Notes: generated by a model from the sequence alone, not told the origin. Shown: positions 1-6,554, numbered from the stretch's first letter. The stretch: DNA of 10,747 nt from Coemansia sp. RSA 922 (GCA_027577415.1 JANBQS010000893.1:1-10747); one strand, 5' to 3'. Numbers and translations are program-made.

Positions 1-122
1 AATCTATTCTCATGTCACTGCCTCTGGCCGCTCGCTGGGAGTACATGAACGAGCCTGATCCTGATTCACCTGAAGACAGACTACTAAGAGCCGTACGTAC
101 AACTACCAGCTGGACAAGATAG
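1..122 (+). CDS. HEM13: Coproporphyrinogen III oxidase, C-terminal end (partial)
   Basis: This is the 3' end of a gene that starts before the window. Read from base 3, 39 codons run to a TAG at 120-122. The peptide begins SILMSLPLAARWEYM and ends in TSWTR, which matches the conserved C-terminus of oxygen-dependent coproporphyrinogen III oxidases (human CPOX has ILMSLPLTARWEYM, with a terminal DWVR). The enzyme oxidatively decarboxylates coproporphyrinogen III to protoporphyrinogen IX in haem synthesis; it is cytosolic in yeast and in the mitochondrial intermembrane space in animals. Bases 1-2 finish a preceding codon. Codon choice (CTG, GCC, GAG, TAC) resembles the housekeeping genes at the right end rather than the AT-rich genes that follow. 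The identification rests on this short but very characteristic end. Confidence 0.88.
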   Translation, partial: SILMSLPLAARWEYMNEPDPDSPEDRLLRAVRTTTSWTR

Positions 123-897
123 CAATTAAATTATTCTCAAACAAAACATAATTACACCTTGCCTTCACTAAATGGTAGTCTAGTGAAAAATCTTGATCAT
201 ACTAAAAAAAAAAATTCTTAAAAATGAGCGAAATAAGGATCTGGTTGTTGGTTCTCGGTGAGTGGTTGTACACAAAGGGGGAGCGTAATCTCCGTATTCA
301 TCAGACTCGACAGCTATACTTTAAGATAATAGATACTATAAATGCAAGTAAACGCGAACAGAGATCAGAACCATGGTCGCTAGGGAGCGGACATTTAAAT
401 AGCCAACATGTGGGCGCTGGGAATATAAAAGCAGTAGACCGCTGATTTGGGAACCATTGATCGCAACGGCAACAATAAAGTCACATAACATAAATGTGGA
501 ATACCAAGCAATACTGAAAGTGCAATCTCGAAATGCTACAATGTTTACACTTTTTACACTAACTGATTTAGGTTGGCAATTGTTGTACAGTTTGATCAAG
601 TGTTTCTCTTAAACAAGCACTGTCTTTATTTTAAAGAGCACATGCCTTTTTGTCAAAAGAAAAACTTAACATGTGTGCTTTGGAGAAAGGCAAAAGGATA
701 AAGGAAAAGACCAATCTTTACAGAAAGGACTACTCCAAAGCACAACAAGAGAAAAAAACGCATCATAAGTTTTCAGGGTGTAAAACAAGCCCATCTCCAT
801 TGAAGATATGCTGCAGCCATTTTTCTCTTTCTCCATCCACTTTATTTTTCTTATTTATTGACTCTCTTCCTTATTATTATTATTGAACACTATTATC
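123..897. other. Intergenic region downstream of HEM13
   Basis: AT-rich sequence holding the HEM13 3' untranslated region and the upstream region of the next gene. Short open frames here (224-445 and about 650-886) have no recognisable motif, coding bias or supporting context and look like chance. AATATAAAAG at 421-430 and AATAAA at 474-479 are present, but I cannot tie either to a gene. Just before the start at 898 come pyrimidine-rich sequence and an ATT trinucleotide run (about 870-884). I see no tRNA or other structured RNA. Confidence 0.5.
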
Positions 898-1713
898 ATG
901 CCAATTTCTCGATTCACTGCCAGGGACAAACACACTGAAAATGAGCAAAGAAGAGTTGAATTCCAGAGAGCCACTCGTGTACTCAACATAATTCAATGTC
1001 TTGTCATGTTAGGATGCCAAGTATTGATGTGTCTCTATCAGGATCGTTACTTCAGCTCACTAATGTTTGGTGTACAGTATGCCAGGAGAATTATCATTTG
1101 CATTTGGCTTATTGTACTTATAGGGTGCAACTGGATCAAGTCAAGAAAGTTTAAGAATCTTTTCCCACTATTTCACTCCAGAAAGAGGAGATACCTAGCA
1201 TATGGCTTTGTGTTTGGTGCTATATCTCTATTTACCCTACAAGACCCTCTTGTTCTTGCCTTGTATCAGGGATACCAGGAGCATCTCTGTGAAAAGGGAG
1301 ATGATTGTGGTGGTGGTGGAGTTTTGCCACCTGATATCCTGCTGTACTTTATTGTTGGATGCTGCACTGTATTCATGTCAAATGTAGGAACAGGAATATT
1401 TTGCTGGGTTTATGTACTGATTAACCTCAAGGGAAGAAGGGATAAGAGATGCCCAAAATGCAAGAAGACGAATGTAGCTGCAGATATGAAAGAATGTGCA
1501 ACATGTGGCAAGATAATTGCTGATAATGTTGATAAAGAAGGAGGAGAAGGAGGAGGAGGAGAAGAGGAAGGAGAAGGAGAAGAAGAGGAAGAAGGAGAAG
1601 AGGAAGAGGAAGGGAAGTACCGATTTAAATGCTATGCATGTAGCAATATAAAAAAGTTCCCCCATCATGATCGACGAATGTGTCAACGAAACAGATTGGT
1701 TGTTGAAGTTTAG
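898..1713 (+). CDS. Four-pass membrane protein with C-terminal zinc ribbon (orphan family, copy 1)
   Basis: This gene encodes a 271-residue protein of a family I do not recognise. The first ATG of the frame (898) gives MPISRF and aligns well with the start of the paralogue at 3142-4014. Predicted membrane helices lie at about residues 28-48, 63-80, 99-120 and 147-177. A zinc ribbon follows: C185-x2-C188-x11-C200-x2-C203. Next comes a Glu/Gly-only tract (about 215-239) encoded by a GGA/GAA microsatellite, then a basic tail with a second cysteine pair (C245, C248) and C262. A hand alignment with the paralogue is gap-free over about 118 residues at about 60% identity; the best block reads FTLQDPL-x-LALYQGYQ-x-HLC. 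The two tails are unrelated. A role at a membrane with a cytosolic zinc-binding domain is inferred; the substrate and compartment are unknown. Confidence 0.75.
   Translation: MPISRFTARDKHTENEQRRVEFQRATRVLNIIQCLVMLGCQVLMCLYQDRYFSSLMFGVQYARRIIICIWLIVLIGCNWIKSRKFKNLFPLFHSRKRRYLAYGFVFGAISLFTLQDPLVLALYQGYQEHLCEKGDDCGGGGVLPPDILLYFIVGCCTVFMSNVGTGIFCWVYVLINLKGRRDKRCPKCKKTNVAADMKECATCGKIIADNVDKEGGEGGGGEEEGEGEEEEEGEEEEEGKYRFKCYACSNIKKFPHHDRRMCQRNRLVVEV
1536..1614 (+). repeat. GGA/GAA purine microsatellite inside the coding region
   Basis: An imperfect run of GGA, GAA and GAG codons encodes only Gly and Glu between the zinc ribbon and the C-terminal cysteine cluster of the membrane protein at 898-1713. 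It is absent from the paralogue. Its length may vary between strains without a frameshift, because it is built from triplets. Confidence 0.85.
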
Positions 1714-1778
1714 AGTATGTAGGTTGCTATCGGCTAACGCCTAAGTTCACCTGTCCTTATGTCTTATGTATTTTGATA

Positions 1779-1794
1779 AATAAAAAGTAATAAA
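1779..1794 (+). terminator. Polyadenylation signals for the 898-1713 gene
   Basis: Two AATAAA hexamers, at 1779-1784 and 1789-1794, lie 65-80 bp downstream of the TAG stop, the usual distance for a 3' processing signal. They support the 3' boundary of the gene. Confidence 0.6.
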
Positions 1795-2311
1795 GATAAA
1801 AGTGATTCCCTAACTAGTCTATGGCTGCTGGTGCGCGGGCCCTTATATAAGAATAATGGTCCGTGGGAGCAGTAACGGCACTACTGCTTGTGATCGAGAC
1901 GCCATTGATTATAGCGTCGAGATTAGGTAACAATAAATAATGTCGGATATCGTCGCTGAACGCCGAAATCCTACAGTTGTCACACAGAACTAATCATGAT
2001 CGCCAAATTGGCAGACAGGGCAAGGGTTGCGGCTTAGCCGCAGTAGAACGTTGTTATTTAAAGGAGTTTATTGTTGTTTACAAAATAAAACTCTTTATCT
2101 TCTCTTTTATTTATTTGAATTACATTCTAGTATCACAGTTAACACTAATAAACTTACTACTTCTATTGCAAAAATAGCACAGTTTGACCTGTGTCATTTG
2201 TTTTGAACAATTGATTGGGTGATCGTGATTAATTCCGTATGACATGGATAATACTACAAAGTTGAAATATCAGCTACTAGCCAATGGGAGGCCTATTCAA
2301 AAACGTACTCC
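1795..2311. other. Intergenic region between convergent orphan genes
   Basis: I find no credible gene. The first part (about 1825-2060) is less AT-rich than its surroundings and contains a TATA-like TTATATAAG (about 1843-1851). Two palindromes follow: GCCAA-A-TTGGC at 2002-2012 and TGCGGC-TTA-GCCGCA at 2028-2042. The AT-rich second part holds an AATAAA at about 2084-2089 and an imperfect CACAG/CTGTG inverted pair around 2178-2193. The order of TATA-like box, poly(A)-like signal and CA-ending stretches resembles a worn solo LTR, but I found no matching target-site duplication and do not call one. Confidence 0.4.
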
Positions 2312-3000
2312 TTATTCCTCACTTATCAATTGAGTACTACCACCATGGTAGTAACCTTTGGGATCTGGATATTTAAGCTTCTTCATGTCATTCTTTAGTT
2401 TCTTTTGAAGTTGCATTGCTGCCTGTCTCCCTCTTGATACATTATTAATATTTGGGTTGTGTTGGTATTCTTGGTGTTCCTTCCTTGCAGTATTATATGC
2501 ATTTGTAGCATAGTTTCTTAGAAAAAGCTCCACTTCCCTCCCAACTTTATAAGCCCTAATGTGTAAATCATCATTATCACCACTTCCGTAGCTTCCATAC
2601 CCAGTATTGCATCTTGTTATTTCTTTGACTTTCTTCAACAGTTTAAGCTTTATATCAGGATGATAGAATCCTTTTAACATTGCAATCACACTAGCAGCCA
2701 TATTTCTTGTTTCGACAAATAAAGTATTATCATTTTTCATATCCTCATATAAAACTAGAGCTTTAGCTACTAGTATATTAGACTCTTTTAGAGCATCTTC
2801 CATTTTCTTAATTGCATTTTCGTTATCCTCTCTTTTTTTCTGTTCCTTTTCTCTATTATCCATTTCTATCCTTTTATCCTTCTCTTCCTTTAAATCTTTT
2901 GCCTTTTCCAAAGCTTCCCTTATAACCTTTTGACTGTTACTATCTGCTTTAAGCTCATCAAAACTTGGTATCCTTAATGTTACAAGTGTAGATTTTATAA
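2312..3000 (-). CDS. Orphan charged helical protein, 5' end unresolved
   Basis: The minus-strand frame is open from a stop codon at 3058-3056 down to TAA at 2314-2312, with no ATG before 2863. From 3000 the peptide carries SFDELKADSNSQKV, then a highly charged Lys/Glu-rich segment likely to form a coiled coil, then an amphipathic helical middle (VAKALVLYEDM, AASVIAMLKGFYHP), a Gly/Ser/Tyr turn (TGYGSYGSGDND) and a basic end. There is no membrane segment, signal peptide or catalytic motif that I recognise. A good 3' splice site (TTTTAACAG) sits just upstream at 3010-3001, so this is probably a last exon whose first exon is not evident. The alternative is initiation at the internal ATG (2863), giving 183 residues. 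It lies in the same direction as, and just downstream of, the membrane-protein gene at 3142-4014. It could also be a decaying gene. Confidence 0.5.
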
Positions 3001-3010
3001 CTGTTAAAAC
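3001..3010 (-). promoter_or_regulatory. Putative 3' splice site
   Basis: On the minus strand the sequence GTTTTAACAG ends at 3001 after a T-rich stretch (about 3040-3005). It matches a fungal acceptor and restores an open frame whose first full codon is at 2998-2996. A possible donor GTATATGT lies about 100 bp upstream, giving an intron of common fungal length. The exon before it would have no ATG in the required phase, so the donor is unproven. Confidence 0.4.
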
Positions 3011-3120
3011 AATAGATTCAGAAAAACAAGAGAAAAAACACCCCGATTCCTCAGCCTAGTGCTGAGAGGGAAAAGCATATAAATACTGTTGACATATACT
3101 CTGATGATCATAGCAAACCA
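3002..3120. repeat. Diverged direct repeat, copy A
   Basis: This copy aligns with 4726-4838 in the same orientation. Shared landmarks in order are TGTTAAA, ACAAGAG, GATTCC, CAGC-nnnnn-GCTG (a small stem, loop CTAGT here), CATATAAAT, TACTC, TGATCA and CAACCA or CAAACCA. Indels are scattered. It lies between the stop of the membrane-protein gene at 3142-4014 and the orphan exon at 2312-3000, and it spans the putative splice acceptor of the latter. It could be an old duplicated gene end, a duplicated 5' region or a small mobile element. Confidence 0.6.
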
Positions 3121-3127
3121 GCGTGAC

Positions 3128-3150
3128 GTCACATATGGTGGCTATGTGAC
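3128..3150. repeat. Perfect 8-bp inverted repeat over a stop codon
   Basis: GTCACATA and TATGTGAC are separated by 7 bp. The hairpin covers the TAG stop (3144-3142, minus strand) of the membrane-protein gene. The overlapping 8-mer TGACGTCA at 3124-3131 is the consensus CRE/ATF bZIP site. A 3'-end structure or a regulatory site is possible; chance is not excluded. Confidence 0.5.
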
Positions 3151-4014
3151 AATTAAGTATTCAAGCTTCTCGGTTACATCAAGCCTCTTTGCAACATTAG
3201 CTGCATGTGCCTTCTTATTTCTTCTGGCATCACCTGAATTTATCCCTCCCAGGTATTTGTTTATTCCCCCATTTCTTGCTATTTCTCTTGCCACATTTGG
3301 GGGATTATATGTAGGAGTCCGTTTATGCCCAGTAGGTGAAGGCCCCACCGCTCTATCATTAGAAGCATTAGTTGAATCAGGTTTTCCCTCTCCTTTAGCC
3401 TTGGAGATTTTTGTTTTACATGACGCACATTCACTCTTATTTGAATCCATTTTCTCAGTTCCACACCTACCACAATAAATAGTATCAGGTATTATAGCTT
3501 GCCTTGGCTCATAGTAGTTGAACCTTACAATAAATGCGCATATTACTCCAGTAATCAAGCTAGTGAAGCACACTGTGCAATTTCCAATAATCATGTAGAG
3601 CATAGTTTCTGGTGATTCAATAATACTATAGTGATCACCGTCTGAGCAGAGATGCTGCTGGTAGCCCTGATACAAGGCCAAAGTAAGTGGATCCTGCAGA
3701 GTAAATATTCCAATGGCAGCAAACACAAATCCATAGGCTATATGACTCCAGCACCTATAGGCGAATACAGGAAAGAGTTTCCTGAACTTTCCAGACTTGC
3801 GCCAATTGCACCAGATAAGTACTAAAAGCCAAGACATAATCACACCCCGTCTAAAATACTGAATTGTAAACATGGGTGAGCTGTAGTGCGAAGCCTGATA
3901 GGCACACATCAATGCCTGGCAGATAAACATTGTGAAGCATAGTAGTATGTTGAGAGCACGAGTACCTCTCTGAAAACCAACTCTTTGCTGGTCCTTTGGT
4001 GTGGAGTTGGCCAT
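3142..4014 (-). CDS. Four-pass membrane protein with C-terminal zinc ribbon (orphan family, copy 2)
   Basis: This gene encodes a 290-residue paralogue of the protein at 898-1713, on the opposite strand. I chose the ATG at 4014 (MANSTPKD), because upstream in-frame sequence is only a Tyr/Ser microsatellite translation and this start matches the other copy. Predicted membrane helices lie at about residues 20-40, 56-72, 90-112 and 137-165. A zinc ribbon follows: C181-x2-C184-x11-C196-x2-C199. The roughly 90-residue tail is hydrophilic, rich in Pro, Asn, Gly and Lys (for example GHKRTPTYNPPN), and shows no similarity to the Glu/Gly tail of copy 1. The core is conserved without gaps while the tails and leaders differ. 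This pattern argues that both copies are or were functional. Function is unknown; I recognise no named family. Confidence 0.75.
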   Translation of the reverse strand: MANSTPKDQQRVGFQRGTRALNILLCFTMFICQALMCAYQASHYSSPMFTIQYFRRGVIMSWLLVLIWCNWRKSGKFRKLFPVFAYRCWSHIAYGFVFAAIGIFTLQDPLTLALYQGYQQHLCSDGDHYSIIESPETMLYMIIGNCTVCFTSLITGVICAFIVRFNYYEPRQAIIPDTIYCGRCGTEKMDSNKSECASCKTKISKAKGEGKPDSTNASNDRAVGPSPTGHKRTPTYNPPNVAREIARNGGINKYLGGINSGDARRNKKAHAANVAKRLDVTEKLEYLIVT

Positions 4015-4047
4015 GAAAAAAAAAACAGAAAAGTAGTACTTAAAATA

Positions 4048-4097
4048 AGAATAAGAATAGGAATAGGAATAGGAATAGGAATAGGAATAAGAATAAT
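4048..4097. repeat. GAATAG hexanucleotide microsatellite in the 5' leader
   Basis: About eight tandem units of GAATAG/GAATAA lie 34 bp upstream of the ATG at 4014. On the minus strand they read as CTATTC repeats and would encode alternating Tyr-Ser in the frame of the gene. They are most likely in the untranslated leader; a short ATG-started N-terminal extension from 4143 is formally open. Confidence 0.85.
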
Positions 4098-4140
4098 AGT
4101 TAATGCAAGAGTTGAAGAAAGGTGAAAACAAAAAAAAAAC

Positions 4141-4315
4141 CATTCTCTGAACAGGGGAGACAGGTATCCTTTATGTATTTTAGGGATGCCAGGCGCTTCA
4201 AAAGAACAAGTATTGTAGAATTAGAATGCAAAAGGCAAAAAAGCTGCTTTGAATTTGTTTCCTTTTATCTTAAAGAAAATAACTTTTTATTTTTATTTTA
4301 AAAAAACCCCCCCCC
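4141..4315. repeat. Tandem repeat of about 170 bp, copy 1
   Basis: It begins with CATTCTCTGAAC and ends in an A-rich tract (A7 at 4300-4306) followed by a C10 run that abuts copy 2. By eye it is close to 90% identical to the next copy over most of its length, including GGAGACAGGTATCCTTTATGT and AAAGCTGCTTTGAATTTGTT. It lies just upstream of the leader of the membrane-protein gene at 3142-4014. I see no conserved reading frame in both copies. Confidence 0.85.
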
Positions 4316-4482
4316 CATTCTCTGAACATGGGAGACAGGTATCCTTTATGTTTTTTAGGGATACCATGTGCTTCAAAAAGAACATGCTTTGTAAAATTGG
4401 AATGCCAAAGGCAAAAAAAGCTGCTTTGAATTTGTTTTCTTTTATCTTAAAGAAAAAACTTTTTTTAGAATAAAAAAAAAAT
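4316..4482. repeat. Tandem repeat of about 170 bp, copy 2
   Basis: This is the second, slightly diverged unit, again opening with CATTCTCTGAAC and ending in a poly(A) run (about 4473-4482). Both unit starts follow an A run and C residues. The sequence after copy 2 (A run, then ACCATGG) looks like the first few bases of a third, truncated unit. Differences are single substitutions and homopolymer length changes. Confidence 0.85.
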
Positions 4483-4521
4483 ACCATGGCTATTTTATCT
4501 CATAAGCTAGTAGTGTTATTA

Positions 4522-4543
4522 ATGCTATGCTGCAGCAAAGCAT
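4522..4543. repeat. 22-bp near-perfect palindrome
   Basis: ATGCT-A-TGCTGCAGCA-A-AGCAT is self-complementary at 20 of 22 positions, with only one A/A mismatch pair and no loop. The centre is CTGCAG. It could be a dimeric protein-binding site or a cruciform; no gene association is apparent. Confidence 0.7.
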
Positions 4544-4725
4544 CCTCTGTACATAAATGCAAGAGCACGAAATACATGCAAAACATGTTATCGCAAAGCT
4601 CAAACAAAGCATTAACTAGCAGCTCCTCGTAGCATTGCCCCAGGCCAGCATTAGCCCCGCAAAGGTAGGCTACAGTCACATTACACCAGTTGTTTAATAT
4701 GGTTGTTATTTGAGTAGTTTTAAAA

Positions 4726-4838
4726 TGTTAAACAATAAAACTTAAAACAAGAGGAGATACTCTCTGATTCCCAGCTTAATGCTGAACGAAAAAAAACATA
4801 TAAATGCTAAGAGTACTCCAGTGATCACAGTCAACCAA
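4726..4838. repeat. Diverged direct repeat, copy B
   Basis: This is the counterpart of 3002-3120, carrying the same ordered landmarks, with the small stem CAGC-TTAAT-GCTG and CATATAAAT. The position matching the AACAG splice acceptor of copy A reads AACAT here, and in-frame stops follow, so no orphan exon can continue from it. This suggests copy B is a decayed duplicate. It contains the palindrome GTGATCAC at 4821-4828. Confidence 0.6.
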
Positions 4839-5312
4839 TGTCTCCTGTGATATACACAAAATATAAAATAAGAGGAGAGAGTGCGAAGACAAGAGAAAAA
4901 AATACAACTACAGCAGCAAACACATGCCTATATTATAACACTCTTACGTCTTTCTCCCGTCATCCCTCTCAATTTAGAGACCTACACTCATGATAGACAT
5001 TATGATTGAAAACATTCAGATAGTATCACACAACGCTCTGGTATCTAGAGATCGACAACAAAGCACATGGAGGGTATCTTTATTGATAGGATCCAAACAA
5101 CTATCACAGGTAGCAGCCGTTAATCCGCTCACTGTTGAATGAAAATGAATTACTCCAATCGATATATAGAGCATAGATGTTGTATCAGAAGAAAAAAGTG
5201 TCAGGTAAGAGTAAAGTGGTTGCACGACTTTCATGTAATGAGATGGAAGGACAAAGAAAAGCTGAAGGAATTTGTAGACCAAAAATGTTCCTTTTTTTGT
5301 TGTCGAAAATCA

Positions 5313-6443
5313 TTAAGAGAACAACTTGCTATACATCTGCTTTTCCTTCTTCTCGCGATCCTGAATAGCCCTCTCAACGAGAATCAGCTCATTGGAGATA
5401 GCCTTGTCCTGGGGATCAAGTGCCTTGGCCTCTAGCAAATCCGTACGAGCCTTTTCAAACATCTTCAGTTGACGGCGAGCCGTACCACGACGATACAGAG
5501 CCTTGGTACGATCCTTGGCCGTAACCTCCTTGTCTTTATACTCCAAGACAATGGTACAGTCACCAGCAGCATTGGCGAACTGACCGAGCTTCAAATAGCA
5601 CATGGCGCGGTTCAGCATAATGGGCACTTTAAGGGCAACGAACTGGGGCCGCAGCTTGTCTTCAGGATCGTTCTCCTCGTCGAACACTGGGAACTCGCGA
5701 AGGTAGCGCAGGCCCTTGGTATACTTGACCACGGCGTCGGATAGGTTGCCACGCTTGAACTCGTCGTTACCCTGGTCTTTCATCTGGGAGCCCACATGGA
5801 CCAAAGTCTCGGGCGGGATCTCTACAACATCCCCAGAGAGATCGTAGTCCTCGGGATCCTCAGGCACACCATCGGCCGGCGTGCATCCGTCGTCCTCGTC
5901 CTGTCCAAGTTCACCGCAGTCCTTGATCACCACAGTGCTGACAGGCTTATCGCCATCGCCCGTAGGAGTATTCTCGATGGCACGTACCACATAGCGACCC
6001 TTCAGTACCTGACCAAATACCACGTGTTTCCCATCGAGATGCGGAGTATTAACGGTAGTAATGAAAAACTGCGATCCATTGGTATTGGGACCAGCATTAG
6101 CCATGCTCAGAAGGAATGGACGCTCGTGCTTATAGGGGAAGGCCTCGTCCTCGAATTTTTCGCCGTAAATAGATTCGCCGCCGGTGCCGTTGCCCTGGGT
6201 AAAGTCACCACCTTGGATCATAAAGTCCTTGATGACACGGTGGAACGAACAGCCCTTGAAGTGGAGTGGCTTGCCTGACTTGCCTTCTCCCTTTTCGCCA
6301 GTGCACAGTGCACGGAAGTTCTCGGCGGTCTTGGGAACTTTGTCCGCGTATAGCTCCATTATAACGCGACCGGCTGGCGTGTCGCCAATAGAAATGTCAA
6401 AAAACACGCGAGGATTCGCGCTATTGAGCATGCTAACAACCAT
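5313..6443 (-). CDS. CPR6: Cyclophilin 40-type peptidyl-prolyl isomerase, Hsp90 co-chaperone
   Basis: This gene encodes a 376-residue Cyp40/Cpr6-like protein, close to the usual family length of about 370. Residues 11-178 are a cyclophilin domain with [15 protein letters not shown] (R69, F74, Q77) and the extended loop around residues 48-60 ([12 protein letters not shown]) typical of Cyp40. The position of the cyclosporin-binding Trp of cyclophilin A is His135 ([11 protein letters not shown]), as in human Cyp40. An acidic linker follows. Residues 218-352 form a three-unit TPR domain with the carboxylate-clamp residues K222, N226, N278, K314 and R318 that hold the MEEVD tail of Hsp90. The protein should catalyse prolyl isomerisation and assist Hsp90 clients in the cytosol. 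The ATG at 6443 has a favourable context (AAGATGG); MLNS at residue 5 is an alternative. No intron is visible. Cpr7 is the other yeast homologue, so the symbol is approximate. Confidence 0.93.
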   Translation of the reverse strand: MVVSMLNSANPRVFFDISIGDTPAGRVIMELYADKVPKTAENFRALCTGEKGEGKSGKPLHFKGCSFHRVIKDFMIQGGDFTQGNGTGGESIYGEKFEDEAFPYKHERPFLLSMANAGPNTNGSQFFITTVNTPHLDGKHVVFGQVLKGRYVVRAIENTPTGDGDKPVSTVVIKDCGELGQDEDDGCTPADGVPEDPEDYDLSGDVVEIPPETLVHVGSQMKDQGNDEFKRGNLSDAVVKYTKGLRYLREFPVFDEENDPEDKLRPQFVALKVPIMLNRAMCYLKLGQFANAAGDCTIVLEYKDKEVTAKDRTKALYRRGTARRQLKMFEKARTDLLEAKALDPQDKAISNELILVERAIQDREKKEKQMYSKLFS

Positions 6444-6544
6444 CTTGAAAAAAAATAAAAGATTTGAAAATGTACGCTTTCTTTTTAGCAATAAACAAAA
6501 AAGTATTCGACAAACAAAAGAAAGAGCCAGTCTCTGGATCCCGT

Positions 6545-6554
6545 AGAAGTTTCT
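6545..6554. promoter_or_regulatory. Two-unit heat-shock element upstream of the cyclophilin gene
   Basis: AGAAGTTTCT is a perfect nGAAnnTTCn pair. The next unit in phase is GAT, one base from GAA. It lies 102-111 bp upstream of the cyclophilin ATG at 6443. Yeast CPR6 is a known heat-shock gene under Hsf1, which fits. It is flanked by a direct repeat of TCTGGATCC (6533-6541 and 6552-6560). Confidence 0.5.

Larger units (their letters stand above)
4483..5312. other. Gene-poor AT-rich region with repeat relics
   Basis: No convincing gene is present. It contains a 22-bp near-palindrome at 4522-4543 and copy B of a diverged repeat at 4726-4838. After copy B comes purine-rich sequence (about 4862-4905), and then the 3' flank of the cyclophilin gene. 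A minus-strand open frame at 5282-5016 contains a Cys-rich piece (CDSCLDPINKD, then CC), but it starts with TTG and lacks homology to the neighbouring proteins. It may be a relic or chance. Confidence 0.45.

Noticed and set aside
1714..1745. A mini-intron after the stop of the 898-1713 gene (GTATGT, CTAAC, AAG)
   Set aside because: At about 30 bases it is too short for a fungal spliceosomal intron, and it lies after the stop codon.
1803..1860. A third copy of the 3002-3120/4726-4838 repeat
   Set aside because: GATTCCC, GCTG and a TATA-like motif occur in the same order, but the sequence between them does not align; chance is more likely.
1800..2195. A solo LTR of a retrotransposon
   Set aside because: A TATA-like box and AATAAA are in suitable order, but no pair of TG and CA ends has a matching 5-bp target duplication, and no primer-binding site or coding remnant is seen.
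3089..3478. A plus-strand open frame antisense to the membrane-protein gene
   Set aside because: It is the shadow of the C-terminal coding region of the minus-strand gene; the paralogue comparison supports the minus strand.
5016..5282. A small Cys-rich protein on the minus strand
   Set aside because: It starts with TTG, its Cys spacing does not match the neighbouring zinc ribbons, and there is no supporting context. It is probably a relic or chance.
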